64,000 bases of DNA from Undaria pinnatifida. Taxonomy: Eukaryota > Sar > Phaeophyceae > Laminariales > Alariaceae. Where the stretch lies: contig JABAKD010000016.1 of assembly GCA_012845835.1 (NCBI GenBank), forward strand, positions 18,136,125 through 18,200,124, given 5' to 3'. A program made the position numbers and the translations under genes. Below are positions 10,601 to 19,097 of this stretch, piece by piece. Under the pieces are notes generated by a model, which was not told where the DNA came from, did not search any database, and saw only the letters and a program-made list of their open reading frames with translations. Position 1 is the first letter of the stretch, and every line of letters starts with the position of its first letter.

Positions 10601-12303
10601 AGCAGGCACGGTGCTCCGTCTCGAAAGGGATGCGTGGTCAATGGTCAAATGACTGAGGCAAGCAACAAATAGGTACACCCCCCCACACACTTAACCCGTT
10701 CAGAGTTGCATCCACGTCTTGAGGGCTAATTGCTTGGAGGTAATGTGGAGTTATGTATGCAGTTCTAACAATGTTAGCCCCGCCCGGCGCGCCTGTTTCT
10801 TCCGTCTGCCAACTGCCTCAGTTGGGCCCTGCCCTAAGAGACTTCATGGACACCGCAACAATCATGGGGACGGAGGCTATCGTTGAGGTCCACACTCCGG
10901 CCGTGAGTAGCCCCCCCGCCCCCCTCCATCTCGGAATTGTAGGGATGCGAGGTTCAATGATCGTACAACTACGGCTATCCATGAACTGAGTACCCCTCCC
11001 CCTCCCTTTCTTTGTGTGGACCTCTTGTTTCTTTGTTGTCGTTTTGCAGTCCCTTTGTTTGCAACCCTTTTTGTTTTGCCCCGTGACGCAAAAACCACCG
11101 TGGGAACGGAGATGATCGCTGAGGTCCACTCCGGCTGTGAGAAGCACCCCCCCCCTCTCCTTTTCTTGGGAACCCTTTTTTGCCACCCCCCTTTTTTTTT
11201 CGTAAGCACCCATTTTGTTTCGCCTTCCTGTTGGTTTCGCGCCAGATTGTATTGTTTCGCTGTTCCGACGCTTTTTTTCGTTTCACCGTTTCACCAAAAT
11301 ATCGCGTTACGCTATATACCATTTCGCCGTTTCAACGTGTTAAAACGTGTTACCGTTGTATCGTTTTATCGTTTCACGGCGATGTTGCCCGACACAGGAG
11401 TGCGAGAAGGCCCTCGAGCACGGGGCAAGCGTGATAATGGTCAACAACTGGGACCGCATCACGGGCAAGCTTTACCCGAAGCAGGCACTCGCTCTGCGCA
11501 ACATGATACCGGACCAGGCAAGAACGAGATTTTCGCTTGTTTTTCAAGTAATTTTCCGCGTTTTCACGCGCCGATCAGAATAGTTGAAATACCCAAACCC
11601 CCCATGGCTCCCCCCCAAACCCTCCGCCTCCGCCTCAACCCCCCCGCCGGCTTCAAATCTCGCCCCCCGGTTGGCTCCAACCTCTGTTTTGCGGTGGAAT
11701 GCCGTGTCGCCGTTCGTACCCCCAATCCCCGGTAGCCACTACCCCCCTAGTTATCTTTAACCTCTCTTTCGTTTGGTATACCACGCGCCCCCCCTGCCCC
11801 CCCGCCCCCCCCCCCCCCTCCCCCTTCCTATCCCAATCCCTCCTACCCTTTCCCACCCCACATCACCCCCACGCTATTCCCCCTCTTTCCCCCCCCCTGC
11901 CTCCTAACCGGATTGAGTGCCCCCCCTAACCCACCCCCGCCCCTACCCCTCCGTACCCCCCGCCCCCAACCCCCCTCGCCAACTCCCACCCGGCCCCGAC
12001 CCCTAACCCCTCTCCCCAACCCGCGCCCGGACCCGCCCCCTCCCCCCCCCTCCCCCCCCCCCACGCGCGCAGATTCTAACGATCGCAGCGGGCGGGATCG
12101 ACAGCGTGGAGAAGGCTGCCGCTCTTTCTGACGAAGGCTACGACGCGGTCGTGCTGGGAAGGAGCTTGGTCGCGGGTGGTGAAGGCGGGGGAGAGTCAGG
12201 GCCGGAGCTGATCCGTGGCATTTCTAGCCGTGTGGGGGTGCCGAGAAATATGTTGGGCTGGGGGTTGAGCCCGGGAGACTTGGATATGGACCCTAAGCGA
12301 TGA
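1686..12303 (+). CDS. Indole-3-glycerol-phosphate synthase-like protein, probably plastid-targeted, divergent active site
   Basis: Seven exons keep one frame: 1686-2069, 5375-5560, 8324-8410, 9311-9424, 10822-10902, 11398-11517, 12073-12303 (400 aa, all introns phase 0). IGPS closes the indole ring in tryptophan synthesis (CdRP to indole-glycerol phosphate) and is a TIM barrel. Family blocks are in order: ELRAIVQRK in exon 1, ADMKRRSP, an AGAKVLMVNTD strand, VVMKDIIV, AIVEVH, SVIMVNNWD, and a C-terminal VVLGRSLV phosphate-binding strand. K165, K231, E279 and N300 match SsIGPS K53, K110, E159 and N180. E51 is D163, R182 is W302, E210 is A330 and S211 is G331. The leader has a hydrophobic stretch (about 11-25) and VNFAPT, resembling a heterokont ASAFAP signal. 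The start may instead be the in-frame ATG at 1551. Introns 1 and 6 use GC donors (CAG|GCAAGT, CAG|GCAAGA). It may have changed function. Confidence 0.82.
2070..5374 (+). other. IGPS intron 1 (3.3 kb, GC-AG)
   Basis: The donor is CAG|GCAAGT and the acceptor TTGTGCAG|ATG. The interior has no recognisable gene. Short open frames at 3.0-3.5 kb and 3.9-4.5 kb show no family signature. A TACCAGGTA motif occurs near 4778 and 5000, and a CAT trinucleotide run lies near 5310-5330, just before the acceptor. Confidence 0.6.
5534..5860 (+). repeat. Exon 2 end of IGPS and two downstream echoes, with GGGTATAG minisatellite
   Basis: The true exon 2 end (ACCCGGCGGCGTGGGCGTCTCAG then GTGTG) is at about 5538-5565. 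A copy of the last ~75 bases of the exon plus donor lies at about 5648-5730 with an in-frame TGA. A second, shorter copy at about 5744-5776 has no stop. Between and after them are units of the type GACAGGGTATAG and TAGGTAGGGTGTAG. Confidence 0.75.
7368..7612 (+). repeat. Third echo of the IGPS exon 2 edge and GGGTATAGACA minisatellite
   Basis: Bases 7390-7475 repeat the exon 2 3' end once more (CGCCGCTTCCC, then GACCCGGTGGCGTGAGCGTCTCAG with a GTATGC donor). The copy carries a stop codon. From about 7480 to 7612 there are about a dozen degenerate 10-12 base units around ACAGGGTATAG or ATAGGGTATGG, the same unit type that follows the true exon end at 5577-5860. Confidence 0.75.
7784..8322 (+). 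repeat. Pentamer satellite with ~150 bp higher-order unit (IGPS intron 2)
   Basis: About 540 bases are built almost only from five-base blocks such as CGGTA, CGATA, CGGTG and CCGTA. A higher-order unit recurs with a period of about 150 (compare 7901 and 8051, both CGGTGCGGTACGATACGATA). The array runs almost to the acceptor of exon 3 at 8323. It produces long but meaningless reading frames on both strands. Confidence 0.85.
8425..8548 (+). repeat. Exact 62 bp tandem duplication
   Basis: A 62-base unit starting CCCACCGCTACACAGATAGA is present twice without a visible mismatch (8425-8486, 8487-8548), just inside IGPS intron 3. The identity suggests a recent event. Confidence 0.9.
8808..9184. repeat. 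GGT tract and opposing ACC tract in one intron
   Basis: IGPS intron 3 holds a GGT-rich trinucleotide tract (about 8808-8860) and, 200 bases later, an ACC/CCA-rich tract (about 9055-9184). They are complementary, so the pre-mRNA could pair them over roughly 50 bases. Confidence 0.7.
9908..10020 (-). mobile_element. Dispersed repeat family DR1, short copy
   Basis: In minus orientation it matches the DR1 core seen at 38128, 49846 and elsewhere: a G/C run, TACTCAT..., GGCCGTAGTC-like text, GACCCTCGCA, then a GGAGCACGTCGGG segment and a CAGGCAGAC end. It lies in IGPS intron 4. Confidence 0.6.
10202..10221 (+). repeat. Poly-C run
   Basis: A nearly uninterrupted run of about 19 C residues lies in IGPS intron 4. 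The length may be unreliable in the assembly. Confidence 0.8.
10585..10690 (-). mobile_element. DR1 subfamily copy (TTTGTTGCTTGCC variant)
   Basis: The reverse complement reads GGGGTGTACCTATTTGTTGC, then GACCATTGACCACGCATCCC and TTTCGAGACGGAGCACCGTG. The same text is at 20570-20660 on the plus strand and more weakly at 29719-29785. It has the same layout as DR1 with a diverged middle. Confidence 0.65.
10922..10998 (-). mobile_element. DR1 fragment between IGPS exon 5 and its decayed copy
   Basis: The minus strand reads GGGGTACTCAGTTCATGGAT, then CGTAGTTGTACGATCATTGA and CCTCGCATCCCTACAATTCC, matching the 5' half of DR1. It lies between the real exon 5 and the pseudo-exon that follows. Confidence 0.6.
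11050..11134 (+). pseudogene. Decayed tandem copy of IGPS exon 5
   Basis: GACGCAAAAACCACCGTGGGAACGGAGATG... GAGGTCCAC... repeats exon 5 (GACACCGCAACAATCATGGGGACGGAG... GAGGTCCAC) with an offset of about 236 bases. In one frame it still reads VGTEMIAEVHSG against MGTEAIVEVHTP. It keeps a good acceptor (TTTGTTGTCGTTTTGCAG) and a GTGAGA donor. Those sites would give an 85-base exon, which shifts the frame and meets a stop, so it is a pseudo-exon. Confidence 0.75.
11745..12066 (+). repeat. C-rich pyrimidine tract before last IGPS exon
   Basis: Almost all bases are C or T, with many runs of 5-12 C separated by short spacers, ending at the acceptor GCGCGCAG of exon 7. It is an extreme polypyrimidine tract. 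The opposite strand could form G-quadruplexes. Confidence 0.8.
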
Positions 12304-12835
12304 CCCCGGCCGTTGGGGAGGGAAGCGGGGGGGGGGTGAGATGATCTCTCTCTGTTTTGTGTTGCACACTCTGACATGTTTCTCGTTGTGCGAACCCTAC
12401 GCTGCGGGGGGGTTAGGAGACTATGCGTTTAGTATTATATACCTGGTATTGTGTTTTTTTTTTCATCCTGTTATGTGATGGTATTGCGAGGTATTTTCTT
12501 CGAACCTCGTTGAAATATGAACCGACATTTGGACGTGACGTCGTCTCCTCTGATGATGTCGGCCTTGTCTTGGTCTTGGACGAGTTCCGCCAAGATCTTG
12601 ACTCGCTGCTTCTTTTGTATATTGCGGCAAGGAGGTGCCTTCACAACGCCCCCCCCCCCGTATCAAAGCTAGGAGAGATCTTACAGTGGGACAAGGAAGT
12701 TTGGGTCGATCTCGTTGAGGACCCTTCGCTCACAGGGGCATTGGGAATCGGTGCTCCCGTTTGCGTTTGGGATCGGTGTTCCGATCGGTGTTCCCGAACG
12801 CGCACCACTGTGAAGACCCGTCATCGACGGCGAAT

Positions 12836-13197
12836 GTCGTACACCGGACGTTGATTTAACGCATCTTCACGATTGCTGCATGTGTGACCGGAGATTTGGC
12901 GGAATCTGCGTACGTACGCTGTCCTCAACAAACATGCCTTTGTCTCTGTCACTGCAAGAAACCTCGGAGTGCTGGATTGCGAATTCAATCGACTTAAATC
13001 TACCAAGACGACACGGATGTCGTACATCGGACGTTGGTTAACGCATCTTCACGATTGTTGCATGTGTGACCGGAGATTTGACGGAATCTGCGCACGTACG
13101 CTGTCCTCAACAAACACGCCTTTGTCTCTACAACAAACCTCGGAGTGCTGGATTGCGAATTCAATCGAGTTAAATCTACCAAGACGACACGTATGGC
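12836..13197. repeat. Tandem duplication, 183 bp unit
   Basis: The unit starting GTCGTACACCGGACGTTG recurs at 13019 with a few substitutions and a short deletion (both contain ACGCATCTTCACGATTG and CTCGGAGTGCTGGATTGCGA). No coding function is seen. Confidence 0.85.
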
Positions 13198-13864
13198 AAT
13201 AAGTGGATTTGTGGTGAGCTTCTTAACCCGTTTAGAGCCCCCAAATCCCCCCCATACTAAAATCAAATAAAATTGTCAAAAAAAAGGGCATCCATCCTTG
13301 CGCTCAGTGGCCGCGCCCTTCGTGTTTTCGTAGGCCGATTGCTACTGGTATACCGTAGGTACACACCCTTTCTCGAGCTCTCACGGTTGTGAGCTCCATC
13401 ATAGGGTTGTATATCTTGCGATGAGGCATTTAAGCTTCATCATCACGAGGTTTGGGGGAATCTATAGCCTCATGTCTTTGTTTCGAATAGCCGTATCTTC
13501 GAACCCCTTTCCCGGTCTTTAAGGAAACTTTGTCGTCACCCTTCGACCGTCTTGAGGTCTGCATATACGACTATTCACGGCGGACTAATGTAATATGAGT
13601 GTCAGTATAGCTGGCAATAGATTCGGTAAGATAGCCCGCAGAGTTATGGTCTATCGGCTACATGAAGATTCTCTTAAACGGAATATTCTGAGTGGAGAAG
13701 ATAACCCGTAGAATCTAGCTAGCTTATACCACAAGAGCGTTCTCGATAATGGAACGTTCTTCCTCTGGGCAAGATAGATAGAAGTAAGCGCGTTAATCGC
13801 TCATGGGAACATGGAACATCCAGGAGAACGTTCCTTGTACGTTCCATAGGTAAAGGTCCAGAAG

Positions 13865-13928
13865 AGAGCACAGCAGCAATGCTGGGGTGAAGCGAACTCT
13901 GTGAGCTTCACCCCACCCCCATGCTCTC
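13865..13928. other. Perfect-stem hairpin, possible structured RNA
   Basis: TGGGGTGAAGC (13883-13893) pairs with GCTTCACCCCA (13905-13915) across an 11-base loop. An outer stem GAGAGCA...TGCTCTC encloses it. No known RNA family was recognised. Confidence 0.5.
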
Positions 13929-14879
13929 ACTCCTCCTCCTCTTTCTCCTTTCCTGTCTTCTCGAGCTCCTCATAGCTCAATGCCAATAATGAGAAATCTA
14001 CAAAGAAAGAAGAACCGGTGCTGTCTCAAGGCGAAGCTGATACCCCTGCGTCCCTTCCCTCTCACCTTCCGGCACCACGACTCTTTCACATTTCCAGTTG
14101 TAAAGTGGCTAAGCTTTATTTTCCTCATCCGCCGGAGGTTGAACGAAAAACGAAAAATAAGTAGGAAGGGTAGCATTTTTTGGCGAAGACGGTTCTGGCT
14201 GATGAAGAGGGTTATCAACTGAGGGACTTCCCAATATTTTCTCAAGATATGCATGCTATGGGCTATGGCAGAGGGTGCACTTTTTTTTTCTGAGGTTGGT
14301 TGTCGCTTGGGGAGCGCTCTATCAGGCGCGCGTTGCGATTGAGGTGCATTACTTCTTTCCGGGGTTCCTCATTTTGGGAGCTTACGACCTCTCCCGAAAG
14401 CTAAGACCTCCTATTATTGACAAAAATTGAGCGATTATTTCTGGCGATTATTTTTCTCGTTTTTGAGGCTCCAGAAATAACTGCATGAGAAATAGGGGAC
14501 GTCCATTGTGGCTTCTGATTTTTGGAAAGTGGTTTTATTTTGAGTTGGTAGGTCTTGTTTTCCCGTGTTGCCTTTTTTCTGAAAATCTGGCACGTGCACT
14601 GTCGCCGGCGACGTTAGGTCACCGCCGCCTCCGCTGCTGTCTCTGCTGCTGTGGTGCTGCTGTGGTGGTTTTCATGGTGGTAGTGCTGCTGCTGTCACGT
14701 TTGTGTGAGGACGAAGCTCTGTCTCGCACACAACAAGCGTAGTATGCTGTAGTACGTGTGTTTGTGACTCTTTGTTGTGGGTGATGGGTGACGTGTACAG
14801 CAGGCAGGTATCATACCAGGTGCAGAGTAGGCATTGTTGAGATATGATACTTGGTACGAGGTAGTTCCCAAAAGCCAAA

Positions 14880-15300
14880 TACTCCCAGTTCTGAGAGGAT
14901 GGAAGAGCTGTTATTTCTGGGCTCAGAAATCACCAAATCCGCTGATTTTCTGGCCTCGATTTTATTTCTGAACCCAGAAATAACGATGATTTCTGGTCCC
15001 ACAATCAATGGATGATATCTTATTTTTGGCGTCGGAGATCCCTGTTGAAGAGATAAATTATCGCTGAAAATACTTCCCATAGTAGTAGGTCCAAGCTGGG
15101 AGAAAAATAAAACCGCCAGATCGGATGAAAATAATCCCCCATGGCCTAGGTACACAACGAGAAGAGTCATGCAAAAATTAAGGGGGCGTATTTTCCGACG
15201 ATTTGGGGTTAATTAAGAAAGCCCCGTCATTCAAGAACCACTAAAAATACGAAAAGTGCTTCCTCTACCGCAGCACGCGTCTGTAAAAGTACCAGACAAA
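14880..15300. repeat. Dispersed repeat, copy 1 (copy 2 at 17000-17210)
   Basis: The two stretches share, in order, AAACCGCCAGATCGGATGAAAAT-like text, CCCATGG, ACAACgAgAA, CCGACGATTTGGGGTTAA and AAAAGTGCTTCCTCTA. Copy 1 is longer and also holds several ATTTCTGG(G)CTC/GAGCCAGAAAT half-sites. The type of element is unknown. Confidence 0.6.
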
Positions 15301-15812
15301 CCGGTAGTTCCTCGCTTGAGGCTCCGCTCAACCGGCCAGAAAAGACATTTAACCCAAAAACTGCAAACAAACCCTGACGTGGGATTACTCCAGATCAGGG
15401 ATCCGTCGGCCCTGAAACGCATGGATGTGGACAGGGATCTGATCTGTCCGACGCGGTGCAATAGTATCATATACCCTCGTATATAACCGACTAATATATC
15501 GCGGACAACATGGTCGTTGAGTGCGTGGTCAACAATATTGTCGTTGGCTGTACTCTCGTCGTCAGCTAAATTGCCGTTCACCGTACTGTCTTCCGAATAC
15601 ATCCTCGCTTCATCGTCGTCCACTCACTGCGTCCTCGACTGTATTGTCGACACATCACAATATTGTCTCAAACTTATGTTGGTGTCGACTATACTGACGT
15701 TGTGACTTTGTTGTCGTTCACATTGCTGCTGTCGGCGGCGGCGTCCGCGCAACAGATGTAACCGGCCCCACTGGTGGTGGTGATGGCGGCGGCATATCGT
15801 CAACCGACTGAT

Positions 15813-16066
15813 TTTACTATAATACCCCCCCCACCAAAAAAACAGCGATTTTGTGTAACGAACGTTTCAGGGCTGCTCGACACAAGGAAGGATGATATTG
15901 AGAGAAAAGTATCCACATCTCTTCTTGTGTGCAAAGGTCTATCGATCGATGACGTCGGGGAGGGTGTCGAGGGACACCGTGTTTCAGGAGATACGACCGG
16001 GAGCTGGTTTTGAAACCGGCGATTTCGTTAAAGAAAAGTTGGGGGAGCTACCGTAGAACGACTCAA
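15813..16066 (+). mobile_element. Dispersed element B, copy 1 (protein-like)
   Basis: About 250 bases match the reverse complement of 30245-30500. Both copies can be read as a peptide with PPPxxQRFxxTNV, LVCKGLS and HRxSGDTxGSWF. This copy has TGA and TAA right after GSWF where copy 2 continues open. The family is unknown; it looks like remains of a coding mobile element or a repeated gene fragment. Confidence 0.6.
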
Positions 16067-16999
16067 CTGCCGTATAACACGGATAATAGCACACCCCTCA
16101 CATAGCACCCCCCGCACATGAGCACAACCCGTGATATTTTGTTTCTTTCGGTTTTCGGCCGTCACTTGTCACCGGGGGTACGCTGAATACCACACCCCGC
16201 ACGGAGGTGTCCCTGGAAACAGCATTATATTCCAACATTTATAACACCACCTGGCGGAAATCCATTCACCACAACACGCACCGGTATGGACACCAGCATG
16301 GAGGGAACTGCCGCGCCCCATCGAAGTGGGCCGAACGATTCTGCGGTCTGCTCCCGCGCCTCGAACGACGATTATGTCGGGTTTTTTTTTTCCGGGATCA
16401 ACCTTTTTTTTACCAGTACTAGTGCTACCAGTACCACACCTGCCACTACTACTCCTACCGTGCCTCATGTCCCGACTACCGGTGCCGGTAACGGTAGTGA
16501 TTTCGTGGCCCATCACGGAACTTGTCGTGTGCCGTTGTGCCGGTATCTCATAAAAATGGAGTCAGTGTGCAATGCTACCGTGTAATGTTGTTCTGGGCGT
16601 GCAACGGTTCATAGAAACGAACGTTATATTGGCAGCAGTAAGCTTCTAGCGTCGCAAGAGCCTTTGAGGTGCAATCCTCGGGAGTTTTCACCACCGTTGA
16701 ATACCTACCTCCGGTAACGAGGGCATATGGAAGTCAGGGCTCCGGCGTCTGTTGCGAGAAGCGCAGCATGAGCTGGAAGCCGTGATGCGCTTACGCGCCG
16801 CAAGGTGTGCAGCCCCCCGCAGGCTCCCCTGGAGAGCCACCGAAATGAAAAAATGTGACAATATTACGTTAACAAGCTCTCAAAACGCTTGATAAAGTGC
16901 GCCTAGACACCAAAACAAAAATCTCCGCCTGACGCGTGCTACGGCAGACGTGCAACACTTTCTGTTCTGAGGCTCCCCACTCTCAGAGCTTAAGGGACC

Positions 17000-17210
17000 T
17001 TCCCCCCCAAAAACTGATCGGGAGAAAAAACGAAACTGCTACCGGATGAAAAATCCCATGGTCTCGAGGTATACAACAAAAATTAGGCAAAATAAATAAC
17101 TTGTTTCGGACGATTTTGGGTTAAGGAGCCCGACCATTCACAAACCGTTTCAGGCGAAAAGTGCTACCTCTATATCGTACAACGTGTCGCCTAGCGAAAA
17201 CAAAGAGGTA
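17000..17210. repeat. Dispersed repeat, copy 2 (see 14880-15300)
   Basis: This is a shorter, diverged match to the 15.0-15.3 kb segment, in the same orientation and with the same block order. The stretch between the two copies holds element B and the first COX15-tail-like unit. Confidence 0.6.
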
Positions 17211-19097
17211 CCTCAATTATGTTTCCCGCCCCTTCGGCGAGAAGAACATGCCCAAAAACAGTTTTTTCGCCGAGCCTGTTCGCCGAGGTTTTTTGCCCCT
17301 GCGGCGTAAAACGCGGGCGTGGCGCGAAACCGCGCGATCCCGGATTCAAGCGTGGGTCTGACCATCACCGGCATTGCGTGGGAATGGAAAATAAAATCGG
17401 TTTCTCACGTGTTAGCTCACCCCCTGTTACCACACCCCTTGTTGCCGGTGTCGCCCCCTATACGGTCGGCCCCCTTGCTATTACACCCCCTTGTTACCAC
17501 AGCATCTGCGATCTGGCAGAGGTCTGTTCACGCTCCTTAGCAGCCATTATTACAGTTAGCGCACCCCCTAGCTGCAGGGCTCCCGTGCATGTTGATCATC
17601 ACCGAGGATGCGTTAGATAGCACACCCACAACATCACACCCGGTGATAATCTTTCCAAATGTCAAAATGTCATCACCGGGGTCCGCCTTCTTCCGCGTTA
17701 TACAGTATAGTGACGTCAACTGCATCATCGCCTACGTCTTGTCGTTGAAACACATTGTCAACTTATATGCTGGCGTCAAGAACACCGTCTTTGACTCACT
17801 TCAAGTTCCCGCCGTTGCGGTCGGCGGCGGCGTCCGCGCAACAGATGTAACGGGCCCCACCCGCGATGATTGCAGCAACGGAATCGTGAGCCCTATTGTC
17901 CTCAACTACACTGCCGTTAACGACACCGTCATCAAATACATCGTCATCGACTTACGTCATCAACTTATAATGAGGTTGAAAAATATCGTCAACTTGCATT
18001 AGGGTCTGCAGTGGTACTCCGAGTGGGGGATGCGTGGTTGGTCGGTGTTGGGAAGCGTGTTCCTCATGGGTTCCGGTGTCTTTGGTTTGTCTCTCCACAT
18101 GGCTCGCTGGATAGACTCAAAGCTTATGCATTGTTTCCTCTACATTAAACTCTAAAAGACAGACATAACAGGGCTGCAGGGTAGCGCAGGGTAGAGCAGG
18201 GTAGGGCAGGGTAGTGAGATGTGGGGCGTCCTGCTTGTCCCATCATCGTCACCTACATTCGCCCATCTATGATGGCCTTGACGTGAGTGTGGCATCAAAT
18301 ATCACGTGGTTTTCACCTCAACCGTGACATGGTTTCACGTCGAATCTATAAACTATCCTTCTACCGAGGGCACTCCAATACACGTCCCGACAATACCGCC
18401 ATTGACTTAAAAGATCCTGCTCTTGCTGTCGGTGGCGGCGTCCGCGCAACACATGTAACCGGCCCCACCCGTGGTGGTGATGGCGGCAGCGGCATCGTCA
18501 GCCATGTTGTGGTCGATCATAGCGCCGCCAACTTCATCGTCACCAACTACAGCGTCGTTGAAGCATACTGTCAACTTATATTGGCGTGGACTATACCGCC
18601 GTCGACTTTGCTCCCGTTCCCGTTTTTGTTGTCGGTGGTGGTGTCGTGTAATCCGTCCCACCCGTGGTAGCGTTGGCGGCAGTGGCGTTGTGAGCCAAAC
18701 TGTCGTGAACTAAAATGCCGCCAACTACATCGTCATCGACTGCATCGTCGTCAACTATAACGTTGTCCACCACATTGTCAACTTATATAGCGCCGACTAT
18801 ACTACCGTTGAATTTGTTCCCACCAAGTATATTGCCATTGACGATAACTCCGTTGAACTTGTTCTCTTTTCTCGTTCCCGTTTCCAGCTCCCGTTGCTGC
18901 TGTCTGTGGCGGCGTCCGCGCAACAGACGCAACTAGCCCCACCCGTCATCATCATGGTAACGGCGGCAGCGGCTTCGTGAATCATATTGTGGTCAAATAT
19001 AGTGCCGTCAACTACACCGGCATCAACTACATCGCCATCGACTACATCGCTATCATACGCTGTCGTCGACCATAGTGTCAACGTTTATTGACGCCGA

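Larger units (their letters stand above)
12304..19097. other. Convergent intergenic region, 3' sides of IGPS and COX15
   Basis: This holds the IGPS 3' UTR start and then repeats: a 183 bp tandem pair (12836-13197), a strong hairpin (13865-13928), two related copies of a long repeat (about 14880-15300 and 17000-17210), a dispersed protein-like element (15813-16066) and an array of COX15-tail-like units (15722-19215). Open frames such as 12423-12854, 13970-14254 and 15231-15623 show no family signature. No gene is called. Confidence 0.6.

Noticed and set aside
15231..15623. 130-codon minus-strand frame
   Set aside because: It overlaps the dispersed repeat at 14880-15300 and has no recognisable motif.
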